A DNA stretch of 64,000 nucleotides from Methylobacterium isbiliense (lineage in GTDB: Bacteria; Pseudomonadota; Alphaproteobacteria; Rhizobiales; Beijerinckiaceae), in NCBI RefSeq assembly GCF_022179325.1, contig NZ_BPQQ01000001.1, forward strand, positions 1 through 64,000. The letters run 5' to 3'. The notes under the pieces were generated by a model. The model made no database searches, had not been told where the DNA came from, and saw only the letters and a program-made list of their open reading frames with translations. Position 1 is the first letter of the stretch, and each line of letters starts with the position of its first letter. Of this stretch, positions 8,763 through 17,589 are shown piece after piece. The position numbers and the translations under genes were made by a program.

Positions 8763-10079
8763 ATGCCTCGTCCCCTGACCGCAGTCGCCGTTGCGAACGC
8801 GAAGCCTGACGCCAGCCGCCGGATCGAGATCACCGACGGGGCGACACCTGGTCTACGGCTCGTCATCCAGCCCTCGGGCTCGAAGTCGTGGGTCTTCCGG
8901 TACGAGCACGGCGGACGGGCCGTAAAGCTCACGCTCGGCCCTGCGGCGGGCGCGGGGGCACTGACCCTCGCCGAGGCACGGGAGGAGGCCGGGAAGGCCC
9001 GCAAATGCCTTGTGGCGGGCCGAGACCCGGTCGCCGAGCGCAAAGCCGCACGCGCCGCGGAGGCGGCCCGCATTGAGGCTGAACGCAAAGCCGCCGAGGC
9101 CGCTGCACGGCGCGACGAGGACCTGATCGAGAATGTCGTCGACCGGTACGTTGCTCGGCATGTCGAACGCCTGAAGTCGGCCCACGAGGTCAAGCGGCTC
9201 TTCGAGAAGGAGGTCAAGGCGCCGTGGCGGGGTCGCCTCGTCGCTGAGATCGGCCGCAAGGACGTCCTCAAGCTGATTGACGACATCGCCGAACGCGGGG
9301 CCGGAACGACCGCCAACCGCACACTTGCGAACCTACGGGCCTTCTTCAACTGGTGCGTCGACCGTGGCCTGCTCGAAGCCTCGCCGTGCGAGCGCATCAG
9401 GCCGCCGAAAGCCGAGATGTCGCGCGAGCGAGTGCTCACCGACGCCGAGCTTCGGCTTCTCGTCTTGGCGCTCCGGCGGCTGGAATGGCCATGGCGGGAG
9501 TTCTTCACGCTCGCCCTGCTCACGGGTCAGCGGCGCGAAGAGATCGCGGGCATGCGATGGGATGAACTCGACGTCGAGGCTCGCGACCCCGTGTGGGTTC
9601 TGCCGTCCAAGCGGACGAAAAACGGTCGGGAGCACGCCATCCCGCTCGTGAATGAGGCAGTCGAGGCCTTGCGTCAGATGCGGCGGATCGAGGGCTCAGA
9701 GTATGTCCTCACGACAACGGGCACGTCGTCCGTGTCGGGCTTCTCCCGCGCGAAGGCGTCACTGGACGCCATGATGCTGAGGATCGCCCGCGACGAGGCG
9801 CAAGCTCGTGGGGACGACCCGGACCGCGTTTCGCTGGCGCCCTGGCGCCTTCACGACCTGCGGCGGACTGCGGCCAGCGGCATGGCGCGGGGCGGGGTGC
9901 CGGTGGCCGTGGTCGAGAAGGTATTAAATCACGTCTCGGGGACATTCGCCGGGATCGTGGGCGTGTATCAGCGGCACGACTTCGCCTCAGAGAAGCGGCA
10001 CGCCCTGACGGCGTGGGCCGCGCACATCGGGGGGCTCGTCGCGGCGGCGCCTGCGCGTGTCGACAGGGTGGGGGTGTGA
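8763..10079 (+). CDS. int: Tyrosine recombinase/integrase
   Basis: 438 residues. The N-terminus (TAVAVANAKPDASRRIEITDG) is a DUF4102-type arm-binding domain, followed by a charged linker with a SAM-like core-binding domain and the catalytic domain. Catalytic residues are visible: R257 in LTGQRREEIAGMRW, H364 and R367 in HDLRRTAASGM, H390 in LNHVSG and nucleophile Y402 in GVYQRH. Length fits prophage/island integrases. It sits 158 nt inside the left repeat and should catalyse integration and excision at tRNA-Arg. The next gene starts one base after its stop. Confidence 0.95.
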   Translation: MPRPLTAVAVANAKPDASRRIEITDGATPGLRLVIQPSGSKSWVFRYEHGGRAVKLTLGPAAGAGALTLAEAREEAGKARKCLVAGRDPVAERKAARAAEAARIEAERKAAEAAARRDEDLIENVVDRYVARHVERLKSAHEVKRLFEKEVKAPWRGRLVAEIGRKDVLKLIDDIAERGAGTTANRTLANLRAFFNWCVDRGLLEASPCERIRPPKAEMSRERVLTDAELRLLVLALRRLEWPWREFFTLALLTGQRREEIAGMRWDELDVEARDPVWVLPSKRTKNGREHAIPLVNEAVEALRQMRRIEGSEYVLTTTGTSSVSGFSRAKASLDAMMLRIARDEAQARGDDPDRVSLAPWRLHDLRRTAASGMARGGVPVAVVEKVLNHVSGTFAGIVGVYQRHDFASEKRHALTAWAAHIGGLVAAAPARVDRVGV

Positions 10080-10080
10080 C

Positions 10081-10677
10081 ATGGCGCGTCTCTTCAGGCC
10101 GGAGATCGCGCGACCTATCGAGCTTCGACGCTGGCGAGCCGTCTTCGAGCACGACGGCAACAAGGCGGCGGCGTGGCGTTGCTTCCGTCTTGCACGCGCG
10201 TGGAATATGCCGGTGCCCGATTCTGTGATGGCCGAACTCGACCGGATCGCCGAAGGGGTTGCCGAGGCTGTCGAGAGAGCTCGGCCCGCATCGCGCAAGA
10301 GCGCGCGGAGCAACGAAAGCCCCGGTCTCGGCCGGGATCAGGCGGCTCGCATCTTCACAGGGTCGGGCAGGGGCGCCACGGACCCAGCCGCTGCCCTCCT
10401 CGCATGGGAGAGGGACTTCGACGTGGAGTTCGCCGTTGGCTTCCTTCGGCGCCAGGGAGCCTCTGAGGCGGAGGCTGTTGCTAGTGTAAGCGAAGGAACG
10501 GCCGGCCTCGCTTTTGGACTTCGATTCACCGGCAATGAAGTCCGCTTCGCACCCGTCGACACTCCTCCGATGTCCGTCGACTCCGTCCGACGCGCCATCC
10601 GTCGTGTCCGACAGCTTATGCACGAAATGGACGATTTAAATACTTCGACCGACAGGGGAGGCGCTGTTACGTTTTGA
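10081..10677 (+). CDS. Hypothetical element protein
   Basis: 198 residues; I do not recognise a family. The first 60 residues are rich in Arg, Ala and Trp (LRRWRAVFEHDGNKAAAWRCFRLAR), which looks helical, with a low-complexity basic stretch SRKSARSN after it. The second half is acidic. The ATG lies one base after the integrase stop, so it is very probably co-transcribed and coupled with the integrase. A role in integration control is possible from position alone. Confidence 0.6.
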   Translation: MARLFRPEIARPIELRRWRAVFEHDGNKAAAWRCFRLARAWNMPVPDSVMAELDRIAEGVAEAVERARPASRKSARSNESPGLGRDQAARIFTGSGRGATDPAAALLAWERDFDVEFAVGFLRRQGASEAEAVASVSEGTAGLAFGLRFTGNEVRFAPVDTPPMSVDSVRRAIRRVRQLMHEMDDLNTSTDRGGAVTF

Positions 10678-10702
10678 GCATCACATTGAGCAGCGGAGCG
10701 AA

Positions 10703-10921
10703 GTGGTGCAAGACAGGTTGATACCCGCGAAGCAAGTATGCGAGGCATTTGGTGGCATTTCCAACATGACTCTTCATCGGTGGCTTGCGGACGATGGCTT
10801 GGGGTTTCCGAGGCCGATCTACATCAAGACTCGTCGATATTTTGACGCTCGTCAGGTCGAAGACTTCAAAGCAAAGATTGTCTCATCGACGATGTCCCGC
10901 CGGCGCAGACAGACTCAGTGA
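10703..10921 (+). CDS. AlpA-like HTH regulator / putative excisionase
   Basis: A 72-residue protein with the AlpA/MerR-like winged-helix pattern: KQVCEAFGGISNMTLHRWLADDGLGFPRPIYIKTRRYFDARQVEDF. In P4 and related elements AlpA proteins switch on the integrase or act as excisionase. The start is GTG at 10703 or GTG at 10706; the second has better spacing from GGAG at 10695. The basic tail SRRRRQ may bind DNA. Its place after the integrase supports a control role in excision. Confidence 0.75.
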   Translation: MVQDRLIPAKQVCEAFGGISNMTLHRWLADDGLGFPRPIYIKTRRYFDARQVEDFKAKIVSSTMSRRRRQTQ

Positions 10922-11049
10922 AGGCGCGTGCCAATATATCGTCGGACGTCCGTCGGATATCCGATAATATATTCTGGATGACTGCGGGCTGGTCAAGGCA
11001 TATAACATAAACGCGCTCTGAAAGCGCCAATCATGCCGATGGGGCTACC

Positions 11050-11265
11050 GTGAGAATCCAAAACGACACCCGAACCAACACGTCAGAATATGTCTTGGAG
11101 CTCGCAATTCATTTCGAGCGACTTCATGCGCTTGGGGAGGAGGGGCCGGGATTTGGGCCGACCGCTCTGGGAATAGCGGCGGTTGCGCTCCGCCATCTGG
11201 CCGCCCGGCTCCCGAGCGCTGAAGCGCTCGCCCAAGCCGAGGCTCTGGCTGCCGCCACAGCCTGA
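11050..11265 (+). CDS. Small hypothetical protein
   Basis: A 71-residue protein with a GTG start and an alanine/leucine-rich helical C-terminal half (GIAAVALRHLAARLPSAEALAQAEAL). I recognise no family. A strong hairpin follows directly after the stop, which supports a real short transcript ending here. Confidence 0.5.
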   Translation: MRIQNDTRTNTSEYVLELAIHFERLHALGEEGPGFGPTALGIAAVALRHLAARLPSAEALAQAEALAAATA

Positions 11266-11273
11266 TCCGTACC

Positions 11274-11304
11274 GGCCGGCGGGTCTCCCGCCGGCCCTCT
11301 TCTC
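11274..11304 (+). terminator. Hairpin terminator in the element
   Basis: A perfect 10-bp stem, GGCCGGCGGG (11274-11283) with CCCGCCGGCC (11287-11296), with a TCT loop, followed by the pyrimidine-rich CTCTTCTCC. It lies 9 nt after the stop of the preceding small gene. Confidence 0.6.
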
Positions 11305-11420
11305 CAAGACGCACGGTTAGGGGCTACCGGAACAGCCTCGCCGCATCCTCGGACACGTGCGCCCATCTGCGGGCGCGCCCGGCCATCATCGGACACCGGG
11401 CGCCATTCGTGGAGGTCTAC

Positions 11421-11612
11421 ATGCAGGTGCTCCGGATCAAAGATGTCAGTCGGCCGAACGGCCCCTTCGCCCGCTCGACCATCAACAAGGCCATCGCCGA
11501 GGGCCGGCTCACCGCCCGCAAGGTTGGGGGTGCGACCGTGATCCTGGCTGACGATTGGCGCCGCTATGTCGAAGGCACGCCGATCACCTCAAACCGTCGC
11601 CAATCAGCTTGA
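11421..11612 (+). CDS. Small HTH (excisionase-type) DNA-binding protein
   Basis: 63 residues: LRIKDVSRPNGPFARSTINKAIAEGRLTARKVGGATVILADDWRRYVEG. The order helix, turn, recognition helix, beta wing, then a W-R-Y helix is typical of helix-turn-helix 'DNA-binding domain, excisionase family' proteins. ATG 11421 is preferred over GTG 11409 because GGAGGT lies 4 nt upstream of it. It is probably a second regulator of the element. Confidence 0.65.
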   Translation: MQVLRIKDVSRPNGPFARSTINKAIAEGRLTARKVGGATVILADDWRRYVEGTPITSNRRQSA

Positions 11613-11628
11613 GCCGGGGCCGCCGATA

Positions 11629-11955
11629 ATGACCCGTAACCGGTCGCGCCTGCGCGCGCACTTTCAAGACCTCCTCACCGATGACGAGTGGTTCACTCAG
11701 ACCAAGCGGCCGTTTCGCGTCCGCCCCTGGCGGCCGAGCGACACTGAAGAGGAAACCGTCCGTGCCGAGCGGGCCGACGAGCGTGGATGGTTCACGGTTG
11801 TATTTGCAAATGGTTTGATGTCGCCGATCCGTGGGAGGCATAATCCGAGAGAGTTTTGCGGCATTGAGAACGAAATACCTGCAACGCGCGAAGAAATCGA
11901 AGACCTGATGTTTGCGGTGCTCGTCAATAACCCGCACTTCGGGGTCAGATCGTGA
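11629..11955 (+). CDS. Hypothetical element protein
   Basis: 108 residues, starting MTRNRSRLRAHFQDLLTDDEWF, with no family I recognise. It mixes a basic N-terminus with an acidic C-terminal half (ENEIPATREEIEDLMFAVLV). The stop overlaps the start of the primase/helicase gene by 4 nt, so the two are translationally coupled and probably work in the same process. Confidence 0.55.
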   Translation: MTRNRSRLRAHFQDLLTDDEWFTQTKRPFRVRPWRPSDTEEETVRAERADERGWFTVVFANGLMSPIRGRHNPREFCGIENEIPATREEIEDLMFAVLVNNPHFGVRS

Positions 11956-14900
11956 GTACTTCGAGCCGACCTCCGGCGGCGTGTGAGGCTGACGCCGCTT
12001 GCCCACCTTCCGGCGTCCCGCGCCTCATCTCGCACCAGGTGCGCGACCGGATGCGAGCGAACGGGTGGAGTGTTGTCCCGATCGTCCGCCACGACCATAC
12101 GGATAAGGGCGCCGGTAAGCGGCCGGCGTTCAAGGGCTGGCAGAGCTTCGCTCAGCACGAGGCCCCCTTGCCGTCCGCCGAGGCCCTGAGGAAATGGGAG
12201 CGAAGCGCCTCCGGGGCGCCGGGGACGGGTGTCCCGTGTGGGTCGGTCATCGCCATCGACATCGACGTGACCGATGCCGCCCTCGCAGCGCTGCTGGCGG
12301 AGGTTGCCTGCGAGTGCTTCGGCGCCACCCCGTTTATTCGCCAGGGTCGAGCGCCGAAGGTCCTGCTCGTTTATCGCGCGGCCGAGCCCATGGCGAAGCT
12401 GGCGTTCAAGGCAGCCGACCGGACGGGCGACGGCCTCGACATCATCGCCCAGGGCGCACAGTTCGTGGCCTTCGGCATTCATCCTCTCACGCGGCAGCCT
12501 TACCGCTGGATCGGCGCGCACACCCCGCTCACAGCCTCGCCCGACGAGGCCCCGGAGATCACGGCAGCGCAGATTGCGGCGTTCATCGAGCGCGCCCGCG
12601 CAATCCTGCCGCTGACGACCTCTCAAGGCGGTGGCCGTGGTCCTGGTGGTGAGACCGCAGAGATCCGTCGCGATGACGAAGGCTTCGTCGTCGACGGCCG
12701 CGAGGGGCACCTTACCCGGCTCATCTGGCAGGCCGCGAACGATCTACAGGGCGACGGTGAGCCCCTGACAGCTGAGGCCGTCACGGATCGGGCGTGGTCG
12801 AGGTTCTGCGCGACCGCCCGCCTCGTCGTTGGCGGTCGGGAGTGGACGCGCAGCGACGCGGAGGCGAAGGCTCACAGCACGCTCGATCGTATACGGCGCA
12901 GGGTCATTGCCCTTGGAACGAGGATCAGGGCGACCGAGCCGACCTATCCCGACGAGAGCCGACCGCTCGCCGATGCAGAGGCTGAAGTCAGGTCGTGGGT
13001 CAAAGAGTTCTTCACGCGGCACGCGCCCGAGTTCAGGAACGCGCGGACGCGCTTCGAGGTCGAGCACGAAGCGAACCCGATCATCGTGCCTCCCATGCCT
13101 CGTGCGTGGTGCCTCAAGGTTGAGGCCGGCATCGGCAAGACCGAGGCTGCCATCAGGGCCGCGGCCTCGGCGATCAGACGTGGGCTGCGCGTCGTCTACG
13201 CGGTGCCTCGGGTCAATCTGGGGGATGAGGTCATCCACCGCTTCGCCGCCCATGGTGTCGTGGCGCGGGTTTACCGCGGTAGGGATCAGGACGATCCGGA
13301 TGCACCCGGCGAGAAGATGTGTCTGAACTTGGCGGCGGTGCGCGACGCCGAGAAGGCCCACGTCCGCAGCATCCACGGGGCGGTCTGTGCGAAGAAGGGG
13401 CGCCCTGGTGAGCGGCTTCTTTGCCCCGCTCATGATCGCTGTGGCCATATCCGCCAAAGAGCCGCCACCCCGGATGTATGGGTCGTGCCGCATGCGCTCC
13501 TGTTCAGCGCGCGCCCATCCATGATCCTGCGGCTCGACGCACTGGTCATCGACGAGAGCTTCTTCGGCGGCGCGATCCCAGACAAGCCGGCGGCGGTGGT
13601 GCTCGATGCTATCGAGGCCGCCAGCCTTCCGGCCGGTGATGATGCCGCGGTTCTGGCGCAGCACCGAGCACGCCTCGTCGCGGCCCTCCGCGGCTCGACC
13701 GACGGCCCAATGACTCGTGAGACGCTGACAGCGGCAGGGCTCACGGTCGACGTGGCGCGCGAAGCCGGCCGGCTCGAGTGGCGGAGAGCTTACGAGCCGG
13801 CGATCTTCCCCGGCATGGATGCGCGTGCCCGCTCGCACGAGGCAACCAAGGCGGCCGAGATCAACAGGAGCGTCCGCGCGCTCGCCGGTCTCTGGCACGA
13901 GCTCGCGACCTTCCTCGACGACGACTTCCCGGCGAGCGGTCGTCTGACGCTCACGCGAGAGGAGAAAACCGGTGCTCGCCAGGTCGAGCGTCGATCCCTG
14001 CGGTCAATGCATGAAGGCTGGCGCGCAGCCACGCTCATCCTTGATGCGACGGCGCCCCCTCCGGCCGTGCTCGAAGCGGCGCTCGGCTTTCCCGTTGTGG
14101 CGAGCACGTCGATCGCAGCCACGTGGAGCCCGCACGGACGCGTCCGGCAGATAATTGGGGGGCCGGTCTCGAACACGAAGCTCGGGGTCACAGAGGGCCG
14201 GGAGGGCAACAGGCGGATCGCGGCCGACCTCCGCCGGCTGATTGCGCTGCGGGCGGCACTGGCGTGGCCGCGAGTGGTGGGCGTCGTCGTGCCCAAGGAC
14301 TTCGCTGCCTCGCTGACGGCGGAGCCGATGCCGCGGAATGTTGAGGTCCGCCACTTCGGCGCTCTGGCTGGCCTTGACCGTTGGCGGACTGCGGCCGGCA
14401 TGATTGTGATAGGGCGCCCGGCGCCAACCCCGGGGTCGATGGAAGCTGCGGCAGGCGTCATCACCGGAGAGCCGGCGCTCGCCATCTTTGCGGATGATGG
14501 ACGCAAGGGCTGGTATCCCCGCTCGACAGCTGGCATCCGCCTCGCCACTGGCTCTGCGGTCGCTGTGGAGCACGATCAACACCCCGACGCGCTCGTAGAT
14601 GCTCTCCGATGGCAGGTCTGTGAGGCCAACCTGCTCCAGGCAATCGGTCGGCTTCGGCCTCTGCGCCGCGATGCGGCCTCGCCCTTCTTCCTCGACATCA
14701 TCTCGGACGTGCCGCTTCCCTTGGCTGTCGACGCGGTTGAGACGTGGGATGAGGCTCGCCCGCCGGCCTGGATGGTGATGGCGGATGGAGGAATGATCCT
14801 CACGAGCGAGGCCGATATCCGCAGCGCCTACTCCGGGGTTGCGGTCTCGCGTGAGAAGGCCCGCGCCTTGGTGGAAACCGCGACGCTGGTGGAAAGGTCT

Positions 14901-15197
14901 ATAAAGAAGCTCTCTAAAGACCTTTCCACCATCGTCAGATCGGTCGACTACAAGCGCGCGGGTCGCTTTCCACCCGCTAAGGCGGTGCTGCTCCCGAACG
15001 GGCCGTCGGGCAACGCGCGAGTTCGGCAATGGCTTGAAGAGCGTGTTGGGCCGATCGCGAGCATGACGGTCGAGCGGAAGCGTGAGCGCGCTCGTCTTGT
15101 CTATGAGCAGGTCGGGCGTTCGCTCTCCGTATCGGCCATCGCGCGAGCTGGCCGCGGTGCCGCGCAGCGGTGGGCGAACCTCGACCTAGCGGCATGA
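11952..15197 (+). CDS. Primase-polymerase / helicase replication protein
   Basis: 1081 residues. The N-terminal ~210 residues look like the bifunctional primase/polymerase (prim-pol) family: GKRPAFKGWQSF, then VIAIDIDVTDA with metal-binding D103 and D105, then GDGLDIIAQGAQFVAFGIHP. A P-loop follows, EAGIGKTEAAIRAA at 391-404, with a DExx box VIDES at 532-536 in a segment reading like a superfamily 2 helicase. A cysteine-containing patch between them (CAKKGRPGERLLCPAHDRC) could bind metal. Fused primase-helicases of this size replicate P4-like satellites and plasmids, so this is the likely replication initiator. A Walker A of GIGKT rather than GxGKS is a minor variant. Confidence 0.75.
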   Translation: MSTSSRPPAACEADAACPPSGVPRLISHQVRDRMRANGWSVVPIVRHDHTDKGAGKRPAFKGWQSFAQHEAPLPSAEALRKWERSASGAPGTGVPCGSVIAIDIDVTDAALAALLAEVACECFGATPFIRQGRAPKVLLVYRAAEPMAKLAFKAADRTGDGLDIIAQGAQFVAFGIHPLTRQPYRWIGAHTPLTASPDEAPEITAAQIAAFIERARAILPLTTSQGGGRGPGGETAEIRRDDEGFVVDGREGHLTRLIWQAANDLQGDGEPLTAEAVTDRAWSRFCATARLVVGGREWTRSDAEAKAHSTLDRIRRRVIALGTRIRATEPTYPDESRPLADAEAEVRSWVKEFFTRHAPEFRNARTRFEVEHEANPIIVPPMPRAWCLKVEAGIGKTEAAIRAAASAIRRGLRVVYAVPRVNLGDEVIHRFAAHGVVARVYRGRDQDDPDAPGEKMCLNLAAVRDAEKAHVRSIHGAVCAKKGRPGERLLCPAHDRCGHIRQRAATPDVWVVPHALLFSARPSMILRLDALVIDESFFGGAIPDKPAAVVLDAIEAASLPAGDDAAVLAQHRARLVAALRGSTDGPMTRETLTAAGLTVDVAREAGRLEWRRAYEPAIFPGMDARARSHEATKAAEINRSVRALAGLWHELATFLDDDFPASGRLTLTREEKTGARQVERRSLRSMHEGWRAATLILDATAPPPAVLEAALGFPVVASTSIAATWSPHGRVRQIIGGPVSNTKLGVTEGREGNRRIAADLRRLIALRAALAWPRVVGVVVPKDFAASLTAEPMPRNVEVRHFGALAGLDRWRTAAGMIVIGRPAPTPGSMEAAAGVITGEPALAIFADDGRKGWYPRSTAGIRLATGSAVAVEHDQHPDALVDALRWQVCEANLLQAIGRLRPLRRDAASPFFLDIISDVPLPLAVDAVETWDEARPPAWMVMADGGMILTSEADIRSAYSGVAVSREKARALVETATLVERSIKKLSKDLSTIVRSVDYKRAGRFPPAKAVLLPNGPSGNARVRQWLEERVGPIASMTVERKRERARLVYEQVGRSLSVSAIARAGRGAAQRWANLDLAA

Positions 15198-15430
15198 GCC
15201 TCAGGAAGGCCAGCAGCGGGCGCCGCGGGCAACCGGTGGACGAGGGCGCGAAGCTTGGCGGCGGGCGTCCTGAGCCATCCTGGCAGACTGCAGGGGCGGC
15301 GGGACGGGAGAGGTCAAGCAACCGAGCCGGCAGGGCAGGCGCGATCTGCATGCCGCTGGGTCACGGGTCCCTCTGGACCCCCATGCCCCACGGTTAACGC
15401 GCGACCCCTTGACTGCCGTAGATGGTCAGG

Positions 15431-15540
15431 AATTTTGTGTGATTTTTGCCACGCAAAAGGACCCGCATCCGTAGACAAACAGGTACGTGAGCAAAATCAA
15501 AATTCCGCGCATAATGCGTAGGACGCTGATTTTTGCCTCC
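15431..15540. promoter_or_regulatory. AT-rich inverted-repeat region upstream of the XRE-type regulator
   Basis: Within a 420-nt gene-free stretch (15198-15621), the segments 15431-15449 (AATTTTGTGTGATTTTTGC) and 15491-15504 (GCAAAATCAAAATT) are imperfect inverted copies. A third GATTTTTGCC lies at 15528-15537, repeating 15441-15450. The stretch is far more AT-rich than its surroundings. It is a plausible promoter/operator for the regulator at 15622 and the protease behind it. The rest of the gap shows nothing clear. Confidence 0.4.
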
Positions 15541-15621
15541 CGGCCTGCTGAGAGCATGTCTCTTCCACGAGGCTATTCGATCGGGCTCCATCATGATCGC
15601 CCATGCCGTCAGCATAGCGGC

Positions 15622-16023
15622 ATGGAACAGCGCCCTTACACCCGCCGAAATCCCGCACCCCGCAAGAAGCGGCCGAGCACCATCACTATCCCGGGCAGCG
15701 TCGGTCCGCATGTGAAGCTCGTTTTCGCTGAAATGCGGCGTCAGAACATCAAGTACGACGAGATCGAGCAGGGCTCGGGCGTGCTCCGCCCCACGCTCAA
15801 GGCTTGGCGCCATAAGAACAAGCCCGGCCTGGAAAGCATCGAAGCCGCGCTTGGCTTTCTTGGCTGGGATTTCGCCCCAATACCCCGCGAGCACGTCATC
15901 CCCTCCAACGTCGTCGAGGCGCTTCAACCTGCCGCCGACCGCCTCGGCCTGAGCATGCCCGACGCGGTGCGCTACGCAGCAGAGATCGCCTTCCGCGACC
16001 ATCGCCTCGGGAGGCCGCGGTGA
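15622..16023 (+). CDS. XRE-like helix-turn-helix protein
   Basis: 133 residues. The middle part, EMRRQNIKYDEIEQGSGVLRPTLKAWRHKNKPGLESIEAALGFLGWDF, has the lambda-repressor-type HTH layout seen in phage and satellite regulators. A basic N-terminus (RRNPAPRKKRP) precedes it. The start ATG 15622 lacks a strong ribosome-binding site and is chosen from domain position. It overlaps the protease gene by 4 nt, so it may control that operon. An AT-rich inverted repeat lies upstream. Confidence 0.65.
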   Translation: MEQRPYTRRNPAPRKKRPSTITIPGSVGPHVKLVFAEMRRQNIKYDEIEQGSGVLRPTLKAWRHKNKPGLESIEAALGFLGWDFAPIPREHVIPSNVVEALQPAADRLGLSMPDAVRYAAEIAFRDHRLGRPR

Positions 16024-17114
16024 ACATTCTCGACGCCGCCTTGGCCGCCGCGTGGGCGATGGAAGAAGGTGCCCTCACTGGTCTGCTCGAAGTCGCCGCG
16101 CGCGAGCATCAGGTCACGCCTGAGGCGCTGTCGGCCTACCGAGCAGAGGCGCTGAAGCGGGCGGAGCGCGCCACCTTCCGGGATGGTGTGGCGATCCTCA
16201 ACGTCGAAGGTCCGCTCTTCAAGCGGGCCAACCTGATGACCGAGCTTTGCGGCGCGACCTCTTACGACGTGCTGATGCGCGACCTTCAGGCCGCGATCGA
16301 TGATGGCGACGTGCGGTCGATCTTGCTGAACGTGGACTCCCCCGGGGGCGAAGCGTCGGGCGTCGGCGAGTTTGCTGCTGCAGTCCGGGCCGTTCGGGGC
16401 AAGAAGCCCGTCGTCGCCTACGCGGGCGACCTCGCGGCCTCCGCCGCCTATTGGATCGCCTCGGCGGCGGACCGCATCGTGATCGGCCAAGGCGCTGCCC
16501 TCGGCTCGATTGGCGTGCGGGCGAGCCTTCCCGACGCGCGAGAGCGCGACGCTCGCTCGGGCGTGCGGCGACACGAGTTCGTGTCGAGCCAATCCCCCTT
16601 CAAAGTGAGCGATCCGGCGACGGAGGAAGGCAAGGCTCGCATTCAGCGGCGCGTCGACGCCCTCGCTCAAGTCTTCGTCGTGGCGGTTGCGGAGAACCGC
16701 AGCACGACCGTTGCCCACGTCCTCAGCACCTTCGGCAAGGGCGACGTGCTGATCGGTCAGGCCGCCATCGACGCCGGCATGGCCGACGGCTTCGGCACCT
16801 TCGAGTCCGTCCTGGCGAGCCTCGCCCGGGGTGAGCAGCTTGCGGCGCGGCCGGCAGTCAGGAAGGCCGCGCCTCGCGCAGCCACGCCCGACGCCGCAGC
16901 CTTCATCCTGGCGGCCTCAGGGCTGATGCCAAGCCCACCTCCGGTTCCGACGCCCGCCTCGCGCCCTGCGACGCCCACAGACGTTGCCGCCTTCATCATC
17001 GAGTCCGCCCGGCTGGCCGATAGCCTGATCGCAGATGCAGCCGGCACAGACGGCGGAGACGAAGCCGCCGTCAAGGCTATCCTCGCCGCCTACCGGCACA
17101 CAGAGCGATCGTAA
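16020..17114 (+). CDS. S49-family peptidase (phage prohead protease/SppA type)
   Basis: 364 residues with a GTG start overlapping the upstream stop. It reads like phage capsid-maturation S49 serine peptidases: VAILNVEGPLFKRANLMTELCGATSYDVLMRDLQAAIDD, ILLNVDSPGGEASGVGEFA, and the nucleophile region YAGDLAASAAYWIASAADRIVIGQGAALGSIGV. There is no signal peptide, which argues against a house-keeping signal-peptide peptidase. The C-terminal ~80 residues are Pro/Ala-rich and could be a scaffold-like tail. Phages keep this gene beside portal and capsid genes, but none are seen here. A terminator follows at 17169. Confidence 0.8.
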   Translation: MNILDAALAAAWAMEEGALTGLLEVAAREHQVTPEALSAYRAEALKRAERATFRDGVAILNVEGPLFKRANLMTELCGATSYDVLMRDLQAAIDDGDVRSILLNVDSPGGEASGVGEFAAAVRAVRGKKPVVAYAGDLAASAAYWIASAADRIVIGQGAALGSIGVRASLPDARERDARSGVRRHEFVSSQSPFKVSDPATEEGKARIQRRVDALAQVFVVAVAENRSTTVAHVLSTFGKGDVLIGQAAIDAGMADGFGTFESVLASLARGEQLAARPAVRKAAPRAATPDAAAFILAASGLMPSPPPVPTPASRPATPTDVAAFIIESARLADSLIADAAGTDGGDEAAVKAILAAYRHTERS

Positions 17115-17168
17115 TCGCCTAGCCCGCCATGTCAGCTTGGCGCTTCATGGCGGCGTCATCCTGCCTCA

Positions 17169-17199
17169 GGCGGGCGGTCTTCGGACCGCCCGCCCTTTT
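17169..17199 (+). terminator. Rho-independent terminator with UUCG tetraloop
   Basis: A perfect 11-bp stem, GGCGGGCGGTC (17169-17179) with GACCGCCCGCC (17184-17194), closed by a C(TTCG)G tetraloop and followed by CTTTT. It lies 55 nt after the protease stop and ends that operon. Confidence 0.87.
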
Positions 17200-17286
17200 C
17201 GCGCTGGAAGCGACTCGATCAGCCCTCTCAAGCGCGGCGGTTCGACCGATCCTGCTTCCAGTCCGGCGACCCCGCCGGACGGCAGG

Positions 17287-17589
17287 ATGAGAGCAGGGAA
17301 AATGGCCTACCGCGTTGTATCGCGTACTCAAATGGGAGGTCCGCGAAACCTCGCCATCGAGGTTTTCATCGGAGAGCTCAAGCGAGCGCAGGAGGAGATC
17401 CGCCGCATCCAGGTCAATGGGATGGAGCGCCGGCACCTTCTCACCGATGACGACATCGTCGAGACGCGGAGCCGCCTCGCGTCCGTCATCGCAATCCTGA
17501 GCCGGATCGACACCGAGATTGCCAATCCCGCCTCCGGGGCGCGGGTTAGCGGTGGCGGCATCTCCGGCATGCGCTCGGTGGAGGCGTGA
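17287..17589 (+). CDS. Hypothetical helical protein
   Basis: 100 residues from ATG 17287 (or 95 from ATG 17302; both have weak ribosome-binding sites). The sequence PRNLAIEVFIGELKRAQEEIRRIQVNGMERRHLLTDDDIVETRSRLASVIAILSRIDTEIA is mostly helical and charged, and I recognise no family. Its stop overlaps the next start (TGATG), so it is coupled to the coiled-coil gene. It could be a small accessory protein of the element. Confidence 0.5.
   Translation: MRAGKMAYRVVSRTQMGGPRNLAIEVFIGELKRAQEEIRRIQVNGMERRHLLTDDDIVETRSRLASVIAILSRIDTEIANPASGARVSGGGISGMRSVEA

Noticed and set aside
16020-17114. Housekeeping signal peptide peptidase SppA
   Set aside because: No signal anchor is visible, the N-terminal part matches phage prohead S49 proteins, and it lies in the integrated element.
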